Shown piece after piece: positions 6,710 through 13,591 of a stretch of 31,031 bases of DNA (position 1 is the stretch's first letter; every line of letters starts with the position of its first letter). The translations under genes and the position numbers were made by a program. This DNA is from a virus. The notes under the pieces were generated by a model. That model made no database searches and was not told the origin of the DNA. It saw nothing but the letters and a program-made list of their open reading frames with translations. The DNA lies in IMG/VR virus record IMGVR_UViG_3300017742_000062, positions 1-31,031 of that record; one strand, written 5' to 3'.

Positions 6710-7929
6710 TGAAGTTTAATGATTTTATAACAGAACAGAAAAACACTCACATGACCCACATTGAGGATAAGGTTCTCTATGGGGGTGTCAATGGTACACG
6801 TCAAGCAATCAATGCACTACGTGAACTCCGTGACATGTTATCTGGACAAACTGACTCTAAACTGTCCACAAAATGGGATGGCGCTCCCGCAATCTTCTGT
6901 GGTCAAGACCCTAGTGACGGAAACTTCTTTGTTGCGAAGAAAGGTATCTTTGCGAAGAATCCTAAAATCTACAAGTCTGAAGCGGACATTAAAGCGGACA
7001 TGAGTGGTGACCTTGCAGACAAGATGAGTCTTGCATTGAAACATCTACCAGAACTTGGTATTAAAGGTGTGATTCAAGGAGACTTCTTGTTTTCAAAACC
7101 AGACGTTAGTACCGATACTATTGATGGTCAGAAGTATACAACCTTTCACCCGAATACAATCATCTATGCAATACCCTATGACCAAGCGGATGCAGTCCGT
7201 AAAGCAAAGATTGGTATTGTATGGCATACCACCTATACTGGTAAAGACTTTATGTCGATGAAAGCGACATATGGTGTAAACGTGTCGAAATTTAAGAGTT
7301 CTGTAAACATATGGTCACAGGATGCAATGTTGCGTGATGTGTCTGGTGCGACTATGAATAAGAAGGAATCCGCAGAGGTAACCAAACATTTGTCCGATGC
7401 GGGTAAGATATTCAATAAGATATCTGGTTCTACTCTGCGTGAGTTAGAAAATAATAAAGACCTTGCAACCCTGATTGAACAGTACAATAACACTTTTGTG
7501 CGGAATCAAACTGTGATTGGCAACACTAATACGCACGTTCAAGGTCTAATCAAGTGGTTGAACGAAAAATTTAAGAAAGAAGCAGATAAACGTAGTACTG
7601 ATAAAGGTAAGATGGTACAATTTAAGAAGTTAGAAGAGTTAATGAAGTTCTTCTCTCCAAGAAATAAAAAGAACTTAGTTGCAATGTTTGACTTACAAAA
7701 GAATATAGTTCTTGCAAAATTAAAACTTATAAATAAACTTAATAGCATAAGTTCATATGACACCTTTGTTCAGACCAAGAAAGGTTATAAGGTAAAGACT
7801 GGTGCAGAAGGATTTGTTGCTATTGACAAACTGGGTGGTGATGCGGTCAAGTTGGTTGACCGTCTTGAATTTTCATATAATAACTTCAGTCCAGATATAC
7901 TGAAGGGATGGGATAAACCAAAGAGGTAA
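6709..7929 (+). CDS. DUF6267-like, ligase-type nucleotidyltransferase
   Basis: A 406-residue protein, conserved in marine T4-like phages (DUF6267 from memory). Its sequence carries the ordered motifs of the ATP-dependent ligase/capping-enzyme fold: motif I K55-W-D-G-A-P, a strand F-F-V-A-K-K-G-I-F (73-81), motif III-like V-I-Q-G-D-F-L-F (121-128), motif IV E367-G-F-V-A-I and motif V K381-L-V-D-R. A long helical, lysine-rich insert (about 200-350) lies between. If active it would adenylate K55 and join or modify nucleic acid ends. The N-terminus MKFNDFITE ends in I-T-E and looks like a head-targeting peptide, so the enzyme may be packaged. The fold call is motif-based; the reaction is inference. 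Confidence 0.7.
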   Translation: MKFNDFITEQKNTHMTHIEDKVLYGGVNGTRQAINALRELRDMLSGQTDSKLSTKWDGAPAIFCGQDPSDGNFFVAKKGIFAKNPKIYKSEADIKADMSGDLADKMSLALKHLPELGIKGVIQGDFLFSKPDVSTDTIDGQKYTTFHPNTIIYAIPYDQADAVRKAKIGIVWHTTYTGKDFMSMKATYGVNVSKFKSSVNIWSQDAMLRDVSGATMNKKESAEVTKHLSDAGKIFNKISGSTLRELENNKDLATLIEQYNNTFVRNQTVIGNTNTHVQGLIKWLNEKFKKEADKRSTDKGKMVQFKKLEELMKFFSPRNKKNLVAMFDLQKNIVLAKLKLINKLNSISSYDTFVQTKKGYKVKTGAEGFVAIDKLGGDAVKLVDRLEFSYNNFSPDILKGWDKPKR

Positions 7930-7932
7930 ACT

Positions 7933-8316
7933 ATGTCCAAACCAATAGGACTAAAAGAATTCTTAAAAATTCTAGAGCAACCAGATGAAGCGTTGAATAT
8001 GCAACAACGTATGAAACTGGCACGTTCGCTCAAGAAGAATAAAGCAAAAATTGCAATGGGTCGCAAACGTGCGGCACGTAAAGTTGCATCTCCAGAGAAA
8101 CTCAAAAAACGTGCAATGAAACAAGCACGTATGACTTTCCTCAAGAAAATCACTAAAGGTGCTGATAAGGGTGACCTATCTATGGGTCGTAGAGCATCAA
8201 TTGAGAAACGCCTAGATAAGATGAAACCCAAAATACAGAAACTCGCAAAGAAATTACTTCCAAAAGTTCGTAAGGGTGAATTGGAACGTAAACGAGGTGG
8301 AAACAAAAGTGATTAA
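7933..8316 (+). CDS. Highly basic conserved protein
   Basis: A 127-residue protein with about one third Lys+Arg and long stretches such as R-K-R-A-A-R-K and R-A-M-K-Q-A-R-M. The N-terminus G-L-K-E-F-L-K-I-L-E-Q contains I-L-E, a possible gp21-type cleavage site. The L-S-M-G-R-R-A-S-I-E-K-R-L and L-A-K-K-L-L-P-K-V-R-K blocks are conserved features of a family I recall from marine T4-like phages. Composition suggests a DNA-binding protein inside the head. It starts 3 bp after the ligase-like gene and overlaps the next gene by 8 bp, so the genes are co-expressed. Confidence 0.75.
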   Translation: MSKPIGLKEFLKILEQPDEALNMQQRMKLARSLKKNKAKIAMGRKRAARKVASPEKLKKRAMKQARMTFLKKITKGADKGDLSMGRRASIEKRLDKMKPKIQKLAKKLLPKVRKGELERKRGGNKSD

Positions 8317-9697
8317 AGATTTTAAATCATATCTAGTCGAAGAGGCAAAAGAAGTTTATTTTACATTTGGTAGAATGAACCCGCCTACGATTGGACATGG
8401 AAAAGTATTAGATACTATAGCAAAAAAAGCAAAGGGTGCAGACTATAAAGTCTATGTATCCCAATCAACGGGCGCTAAAGACCCGTTGTCATATTCTGAC
8501 AAAGTAAAACACCTACGTAAGATGTTACCAAAACATGGTCGTAATATCATGGTAGATAAAGGTGTAAGAAATGTATTTGATATTGCTGCAAAATTGTATG
8601 ACCAAGGATACAAAAAAATAACCATGGTAGTCGGTGAAGACCGTCTCCGTGAGTTTGAAGTATTGTTGAACAAATACAACGGTAAGAAAGCACGTCATGG
8701 GTTCTATAACTTTGAATCAATCAATGTTGTATCTGCGGGAAGGAGAGACCCAGACGCAGAAGGTGTGGAAGGAATGTCTGCATCTAAACAACGTGCGAAC
8801 GCAAAGGACAATGATTATCAAGCGTTTATTCAAGGTGTTCCATCTGGAATGTCTGACCGTGATACACGTAAGTTGTTCAATGATGTAAGGAAGGGGTTAG
8901 GTCTCAAGGAAGAGACATCTTTCAAACGTCATATTGAAATGGGTCATCTTTCAGAAACAAGAGAACAATTCGTCAAAGGTGAGTTGTTTGAACTTGGTGA
9001 TACTGTTGTTATTAAAGAAAGCGAAGAGGTCGGTGTCATTACAGTCCTTGGTGCAAACTATGTCATTGTAGAATGTGGTGACAGAAAGATGCGTAAGTGG
9101 TTAGATGCAGTAGAATTAGTAGAGAAGAAAGCTGTACAAGACCCTGACATCAAAGACAAAGAAGGTACTCAACCCGCCAAGTATCACAAGGGACTAAAGA
9201 AGTCTACTAAAAACAAACGTGACGCACACTTCAAGAAACATGGTAAGAAAGCAGACGATGATGAGTCTGCATATAAGCCAGCGCCTGGCGATAAGACTGC
9301 AAAGACTAAACCATCCAAGTACACCAAAGCATTCAAAGACATGTATGACGAAGATTGTTGGGATGGGTACAAACAAGTTGGTATGAAGAAAAAAGGTAAC
9401 AAGAGTGTTCCTAATTGCGTACCAGTAAATGAGTATGGCGGCCCTAAAATCTCCAAAGCAGATTACCTGAAGAAACAACGTAGTGGTATTACTATCTCTA
9501 CATCCGAAAATGCGGGTGAAGAAGGAACAAATAAACTTCTCAAGAAGTACAAAAAAGATACTCCAATGGAAGATGCAGTTGCAAACGCAAAAGATAGAAT
9601 CAAAGCAGAGAAGGAAAGGGACAAAAAGAAACATGATGGAATTCTTGACCGTGCCAGACTTGCTCGTGCAAAAGCAAAAAATAGGGAAACCAAGTGA
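8309..9697 (+). CDS. NMNAT-like nucleotidylyltransferase with C-terminal extensions
   Basis: A 462-residue multi-part protein. Residues 17-165 are an HxGH-type nucleotidylyltransferase: Y-F-T-F-G-R-M-N-P-P-T-I-G-H (TIGH at 27-30) and G-M-S-A-S-K-Q-R (155-162), as in phage nicotinamide-nucleotide adenylyltransferases. Residues about 224-272 form a KOW-like barrel (E-L-G-D-T-V-V-I-K through K-W-L-D-A-V-E-L-V). The remaining 190 residues are lysine-rich and disordered, with C-W-D-G-Y-K-Q-V-G-M (350-359), a motif I associate with marine phage virion proteins. GTG 8309 is preferred over GTG 8276 because the resulting N-terminus (MIKDFKSYLVEE) matches its neighbours and ends in L-V-E. An H-I-E (208-210) between domains may be another cleavage site. 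Role in NAD metabolism or head content is inference. Confidence 0.75.
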   Translation: MIKDFKSYLVEEAKEVYFTFGRMNPPTIGHGKVLDTIAKKAKGADYKVYVSQSTGAKDPLSYSDKVKHLRKMLPKHGRNIMVDKGVRNVFDIAAKLYDQGYKKITMVVGEDRLREFEVLLNKYNGKKARHGFYNFESINVVSAGRRDPDAEGVEGMSASKQRANAKDNDYQAFIQGVPSGMSDRDTRKLFNDVRKGLGLKEETSFKRHIEMGHLSETREQFVKGELFELGDTVVIKESEEVGVITVLGANYVIVECGDRKMRKWLDAVELVEKKAVQDPDIKDKEGTQPAKYHKGLKKSTKNKRDAHFKKHGKKADDDESAYKPAPGDKTAKTKPSKYTKAFKDMYDEDCWDGYKQVGMKKKGNKSVPNCVPVNEYGGPKISKADYLKKQRSGITISTSENAGEEGTNKLLKKYKKDTPMEDAVANAKDRIKAEKERDKKKHDGILDRARLARAKAKNRETK

Positions 9698-9921
9698 ACA
9701 AATTTAATCAACATATCGAAGAAGGTGCGTTGGCAGACAAGTCCAAGAAGTCTGGTATCTCTGTAGACACTCTTCGCAAAGTTTATAATCGTGGTGTTGC
9801 CGCATGGAAGACTGGTCATAGGCCAGGCACTACTCCTCAACAATGGGGATATGCACGTGTGAACGCCTTCATAGTAAAGAAGAAAAAAGGTGGGTTGAAC
9901 CACGATAAGGATTTAGCGTAA
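9694..9921 (+). CDS. DUF5824 domain protein
   Basis: A 75-residue protein that is almost entirely the DUF5824 domain: K-S-G-I-S-V-D-T-L-R-K-V-Y-N-R-G, then A-W-K-T-G-H-R-P-G-T-T-P-Q-Q-W-G-Y-A-R-V-N. The domain is widespread in T4-like and other large phages, with no known biochemical role; the helix plus conserved W/G/R residues suggest nucleic-acid contact. It starts at a GTG overlapping the previous stop (GTGA). The N-terminus MNKFNQHIEEG carries an I-E-E site like the T4 internal-protein leader peptides, which suggests head packaging. Confidence 0.8.
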   Translation: MNKFNQHIEEGALADKSKKSGISVDTLRKVYNRGVAAWKTGHRPGTTPQQWGYARVNAFIVKKKKGGLNHDKDLA

Positions 9922-11108
9922 TGAAAACATTAGAACAAATACTCGAAGGTAAAGACTTCGAACCTCATATGATGTATGACCCAAAGACTGGTAAAGGTTA
10001 CAAGGCAGAAAAACCTGAAGACCATGAACATATGAAGAAGATGGGATACTCTCATGAGAAACCAGAAGTCAAAGAAGACTTAAAAGAAGAGATGATTTCT
10101 TACAGAGTTAAGAAGATGCAGAAACCTGAAGAAGATAAGTTTCAAAAATCTGCTAAGATGATGGGTTTAAAGTATACTAGTAATAAAGGTAGAGACGATA
10201 CAGTAATCGTTATAAGTGGCACTAAAAAGAAACTCAGAGACTTTGATTCAGTAGTTAGAGGCAAATCATCATACGGTGACCCTTCAACAATCAAACATTT
10301 TGACGAAGGTCAGTTCTGGGGTCAAGACAAAATGGCAAAATCTATAGACAAAAAGATGTCAAAGACTCATGTCAGACTTACAAGAGACAGTAAGGGTGGA
10401 TACGAAAGAGCGACAATACCTAAGAAAGACAAAAAGAAAATTGCACAAATGAAGAAAGACGGATACAAAATAGACCCTACGTTTTCTAAAGAGTCTTTAG
10501 ATGAACAACACCAAGAAGCATTAGATATGTTGCAAGAAAACTACAGAACTCTTGCACGTAAAGGTATGGGTACTGAGACTAAGAAGGATGCACGAGTAGG
10601 TTTGGAGTTAGATTTCTATGAGACTGAACGTGGTGACAAAGTATTCGGTAAGATTATCAAAGTAACTGGTACTGGATACACTGTACAAGCAATGGAACGT
10701 GGTAATAGTAAGAAGTATACCTTCAAGTTCCATGACCGTGCAAAAGCAAAGAAACTTCTTGAAGCAAGAGACTTCATGGAAAACTACCGTGCAAAACGTG
10801 ATGCAATGAGAGATATGCCTAAACGTGGAAAAGACTCTGCGGATGATGACATTGAAGCGAATGACGATGACCGTAAAGCTGCATCTAAGAATGTTCTTAT
10901 GCAAATCCGTAAAGCATCTGACCTACCTAAAGGTGGCCCGATTGAATTTGAAGGTGGTAAGAAAGGTAAGATTTCACAAGACGATGCAAAGAAAATATCT
11001 AAACTATTTGATATATTAAAGAAACCATCTGACAAACAAAAGTTTCAGAAAGTAATATCAAAAGACTTGAGAAGTATTCAAGCACTATTAAAAAGGTTAG
11101 GTAAATGA
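9921..11108 (+). CDS. Lysine-rich late protein, probable head-internal
   Basis: A 395-residue, very lysine-rich protein with no recognised enzyme domain. The leader MKTLEQILEG contains I-L-E followed by G, a very close match in style to T4 internal-protein leader peptides. Later blocks include a G-x-E-L-D-F-Y-E ... K-I-I-K-V-T-G-T-G-Y-T-V-Q-A strand region (about 230-270) and a related pair of E-N-Y-R segments (near residues 209 and 290), perhaps an internal duplication. The C-terminal 70 residues are helical and basic. Several internal L/I-x-E sites could be processed. The start overlaps the preceding stop (TAATG). Likely a core or packaged protein. Confidence 0.65.
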   Translation: MKTLEQILEGKDFEPHMMYDPKTGKGYKAEKPEDHEHMKKMGYSHEKPEVKEDLKEEMISYRVKKMQKPEEDKFQKSAKMMGLKYTSNKGRDDTVIVISGTKKKLRDFDSVVRGKSSYGDPSTIKHFDEGQFWGQDKMAKSIDKKMSKTHVRLTRDSKGGYERATIPKKDKKKIAQMKKDGYKIDPTFSKESLDEQHQEALDMLQENYRTLARKGMGTETKKDARVGLELDFYETERGDKVFGKIIKVTGTGYTVQAMERGNSKKYTFKFHDRAKAKKLLEARDFMENYRAKRDAMRDMPKRGKDSADDDIEANDDDRKAASKNVLMQIRKASDLPKGGPIEFEGGKKGKISQDDAKKISKLFDILKKPSDKQKFQKVISKDLRSIQALLKRLGK

Positions 11109-11314
11109 AAGATTTAAAGAATTTTATGGAAGCAAAAAAGATGAAAGGACTGAGTCTTTATGGTTCTGAAATATCGAACATAAAAGGAAAAGACGGTAAA
11201 CTATATAATGCAAAACCCGTACTTATGGGTGGTAAATTATCATATAGAGTTGAAGACCAATTTGGTAAATTTGAAACTCTTCCGTTAAAAAAATTCGCTG
11301 CTAAGTTCGGTTAG
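11105..11314 (+). CDS. Small late protein, probable head-internal
   Basis: A 69-residue basic protein: leader MKDLKNFMEAKK (F-M-E, a near match to the L/I-x-E rule), then a small beta-rich part with G-K-D-G-K-L-Y-N-A-K-P-V-L-M and S-Y-R-V-E-D-Q-F-G-K-F-E. Its ATG overlaps the preceding TGA (ATGA) and its TAG is directly followed by the next ATG. No known domain. The matching leader and tight coupling put it in the same presumed packaged-protein group. Confidence 0.65.
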   Translation: MKDLKNFMEAKKMKGLSLYGSEISNIKGKDGKLYNAKPVLMGGKLSYRVEDQFGKFETLPLKKFAAKFG

Positions 11315-11569
11315 ATGAAAAAGTTTAGTGCATTCTCTACAATCTATGAGGAAGAAAAACGTCTTCATAAATTAAAAGAAAAAAGTATGTTAATTACTGG
11401 AGATGACCACGCCCTAGATATAGTTCTAGGAGACTTAAAAAAGAAAATGTTTAATAACATTCGACATAACAAAATGGGTTTTGTGAATGGTATTGCAAAG
11501 ATGGTAAGATATAAGTTGGATAAGGCTAAGCAACAAAAAGGTAAAGTGGCACTAGTGCCGATTAAATAG
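11315..11569 (+). CDS. Small late protein, probable head-internal
   Basis: An 84-residue basic protein starting immediately after the previous stop. The leader MKKFSAFSTIYEEE contains I-Y-E followed by E, consistent with a prohead-protease site. The rest is mostly helical, with D-H-A-L-D-I-V-L-G-D-L-K-K-K-M and a C-terminal K-V-A-L-V-P-I-K. No family recognised. The next gene begins 1 bp after its stop. Confidence 0.65.
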   Translation: MKKFSAFSTIYEEEKRLHKLKEKSMLITGDDHALDIVLGDLKKKMFNNIRHNKMGFVNGIAKMVRYKLDKAKQQKGKVALVPIK

Positions 11570-11570
11570 T

Positions 11571-12311
11571 ATGCCTAGAAATTATAAAAAAGAATATGAG
11601 AATTATCATTCTCGACCTGACCAAAAGAAAAGACGTGCAGCACGTAATGCCGCTCGTAAAATGCTAAAGGGAAGAAAAGAACTTACCGATGAGAAAGATG
11701 TTCATCATAAGGATAATGACCCATTAAACAACGATAAATCTAATCTCTCTATTGTATCACAAAAGTATAACAGAAGAGAACCTAGATTGAGGACTGAAAT
11801 GAAAACATTTAGTGACCACTGTAAATGTGGACACGAATCTGGACTAGTAGAGAGTAATCTTTACAGAGTAGGTTCAGAAGCGTATTTTAAATACTGGAGA
11901 GACATTCGAGAAGAGTGGGAAAAAGGTAACGTAATGATTGAACCATCTGAAGTGGAAATCATGGAAGGTGACCTTGGTAAATTCGCACGTTTTAATAATG
12001 AGAATGTTGCACTAGATTGTATCTTCGAAGAGGAGAAACAACCAGAACTAAACAAACCAAAAGCGGGTGGGCCGAAGAAATACTATGTGTATGTCAAAGA
12101 CCCCTCTTCTGGTAATATTAAAAAAGTATCTTGGGGTGACACCACTGGACTCAAAGTCAAGTTGAGTGACCCGAAGGCACGTAAGTCATTTGCTGCAAGA
12201 CATGATTGTGCAAATAAGACAGACAAAACAAAAGCGGGATACTGGGCATGTAGATTGCCTAGATATGCTAAACAATTAGGATTAAGTGGTGGAGGAAATT
12301 TCTTTTGGTAA
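11571..12311 (+). CDS. HNH-like domain fused to DUF5872 domain
   Basis: A 246-residue two-domain protein. The N-terminal 70 residues are basic with K-D-V-H-H-K-D-N-D-P-L-N-N-D-K-S-N-L (about 42-59), which matches the core of HNH nucleases (H-H-x-D-x-N-x-x-N-N-x-x-N-L). A middle part has C-K-C-G-H. The C-terminal 75 residues match DUF5872: K-Y-Y-V-Y-V-K-D-P, K-K-V-S-W-G-D, then K-S-F-A-A-R-H-D-C and A-G-Y-W-A-C-R, ending G-G-G-N-F-F-W. Between them lies C-I-F-E-E-E (I-F-E), a possible processing point. DUF5872 occurs in many marine T4-like virion-region genes. Nuclease activity is plausible but not proved. Confidence 0.7.
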   Translation: MPRNYKKEYENYHSRPDQKKRRAARNAARKMLKGRKELTDEKDVHHKDNDPLNNDKSNLSIVSQKYNRREPRLRTEMKTFSDHCKCGHESGLVESNLYRVGSEAYFKYWRDIREEWEKGNVMIEPSEVEIMEGDLGKFARFNNENVALDCIFEEEKQPELNKPKAGGPKKYYVYVKDPSSGNIKKVSWGDTTGLKVKLSDPKARKSFAARHDCANKTDKTKAGYWACRLPRYAKQLGLSGGGNFFW

Positions 12312-12574
12312 AACCTTATACTGAGTTGAAGTGTAGTAATGGTAAGATAAGGGTTTTTAGGGAAAATGTCAAAGAAGAAGATTTAATCTGGCACAGAGAT
12401 TTAAAAGATAGAAGTGTACATGTACTGGAAGGTCATGGATGGTGTTTACAGAAGGATAACGAAGTACCACTTGACCTGTTAGAAGGACATACTTACAGTA
12501 TTAACAAGATGGAATATCATCGTGTTATTAAAGGTAAAGGTGATTTGGTTATTAGAATATATGAAGGTACTTAA
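12305..12574 (+). CDS. Cupin-like protein
   Basis: An 89-residue protein with a single small cupin-type barrel: H-V-L-E-G-H-G-W-C-L-Q (about 39-49), then L-L-E-G-H-T-Y-S-I-N-K-M-E-Y-H-R-V-I-K-G (58-77) and a final L-V-I-R-I-Y-E. The glycine, histidine and glutamate positions fit a metal-binding cupin, but the substrate is unknown. The start is a TTG supported by a strong GGAGG 9 bp upstream inside the previous gene; no ATG or GTG fits. It overlaps both neighbours. The N-terminus lacks the leader peptide of the surrounding genes. Confidence 0.65.
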   Translation: MVKPYTELKCSNGKIRVFRENVKEEDLIWHRDLKDRSVHVLEGHGWCLQKDNEVPLDLLEGHTYSINKMEYHRVIKGKGDLVIRIYEGT

Positions 12575-13253
12575 TGTAATTTATCGTGGTGGGGCTGGTG
12601 GTGAATTTTTTGGTGGACTCTTACAAGAACTTGAAGAGATTGCAACCAAAGAAATCATAACTAATCCTGAGACGGAAAGATGGTTTTTGAAGAGAGAAGA
12701 TTACCAGTCACATGAAATAGAAGTGACCAGAGGGAATCCTAGAGAAGTTCAGAAACCAAAATGGGATAAAGACTTGTGGAATGTTAGACTAGACCACGGG
12801 TATGGATTCCCAATTAATCAAGAGTTCTGGACAGAGTATTGTTGGAACGATTGGGATGAGACGAAGACTATTGTGTTCCTCTCAAAAACTAGAGAAAGTT
12901 TGGATTATACTCAACAACTTGCAAAGTGTAAGTTAGTTAGAGATGAAGACAGAGAAGCTGGTATGAATATGATTAAGGATGGTATTCTTGCTCATGACCA
13001 GTTTTGGAATAGACCGTGGGAATCACAGGCAGAGATGTTTGCGATGTGGATGGATACAATACCCACAGAACATTCCATGTTATTGGTTGACCCTTGTGAG
13101 TTGTTTTTTAATAACAAGGATGATACCAAGACAGAATTAAAGAGAGTCAGTGAATATTTGGGTATGAAAATACCAAGTAACTGGCAAAATAAGGTAGAAA
13201 GTTATAGAGTTAGAAATCAAACTCTTATAAATAACACTATAACTTACATTTGA
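12561..13253 (+). CDS. Possible sulfotransferase-like protein
   Basis: A 230-residue acidic protein beginning MKVLNVIYRGGAGGEFFGGLL. The first strand plus glycine-rich loop resembles the phosphosulfate-binding loop of sulfotransferase-like P-loop proteins, and the C-terminal L-L-V-D-P-C-E-L-F-F ... V-S-E-Y-L-G-M-K-I-P resembles their C-terminal helix region. The K/T of a true Walker A is missing. ATG 12561 is preferred over the in-frame ATG 12522, which would lie deep in the cupin gene; the overlap is 14 bp. The family call is weak; a nucleotide-binding role is the most I can support. Confidence 0.5.
   Translation: MKVLNVIYRGGAGGEFFGGLLQELEEIATKEIITNPETERWFLKREDYQSHEIEVTRGNPREVQKPKWDKDLWNVRLDHGYGFPINQEFWTEYCWNDWDETKTIVFLSKTRESLDYTQQLAKCKLVRDEDREAGMNMIKDGILAHDQFWNRPWESQAEMFAMWMDTIPTEHSMLLVDPCELFFNNKDDTKTELKRVSEYLGMKIPSNWQNKVESYRVRNQTLINNTITYI
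13226..13233 (+). promoter_or_regulatory. T4-type late promoter box
   Basis: TATAAATA lies in the last codons of the 12561 gene. The predicted start near 13239 is 27 bases before the ATG of the 13266 gene, leaving room for its GGGAAC ribosome binding site. This spacing supports a real late promoter for 13266 onward. Confidence 0.65.
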
Positions 13254-13265
13254 TGGGAACAAGTA

Positions 13266-13580
13266 ATGCCACAAGAAACGCAATCAGCTAAACTTACTAG
13301 AATAGAAGTAGAATCTAGCAACAGGTTTGACCGAATTGAGAACAAAATCGACAAGCTTGCTGAGGCATTAGTAGCACTTGCTCGTGTCGAGGAAAAGATG
13401 ATATCCGTGGAACAGAACAATAGTAATAACTTCGACAGAATGAATCGTTTCTCTCAGAAGTTAGATGAGATAGAAAAAAAGGTTGATGCAAATGCAGCAA
13501 CTGTTTCAATAATTAACAAAGTAGTTTATTTAATAAGTGCGGCAATAATTGCTAGTGCTGTAAAATTCTTTTGGATGTAG
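13266..13580 (+). CDS. Coiled-coil protein with C-terminal membrane anchor (XhlA-like)
   Basis: A 104-residue protein. Residues 8-80 form a long amphipathic coiled coil with heptads (R-I-E-V-E-S-S-N-R-F-D-R-I-E-N-K-I-D-K-L). Residues about 83-103 are one membrane helix (V-V-Y-L-I-S-A-A-I-I-A-S-A-V-K-F-F-W-M). This layout is that of XhlA/haemolysin-type accessory lysis proteins and of small phage membrane adaptors, but no sequence-specific motif confirms it. It has its own late box at 13226. Confidence 0.65.
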   Translation: MPQETQSAKLTRIEVESSNRFDRIENKIDKLAEALVALARVEEKMISVEQNNSNNFDRMNRFSQKLDEIEKKVDANAATVSIINKVVYLISAAIIASAVKFFWM

Positions 13581-13591
13581 GAGAACATAAC

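Noticed and set aside
7728-7735. TATAAATA late-promoter-like box
   Set aside because: It lies deep in the 6709 coding sequence, encodes part of L-I-N-K, and the next start is about 200 bp away; a chance match in AT-rich sequence is likely.
7785-8306. Minus-strand open frame of 173 codons
   Set aside because: Shadow of the lysine/arginine-rich 7933 gene; its R/S/F-rich content follows from that composition.
8276-8308. Upstream GTG start for the NMNAT-like gene
   Set aside because: It would overlap the basic-protein gene by 41 bp and hide the MIKDFKSYLVEE leader shared with neighbours; GTG 8309 fits better.
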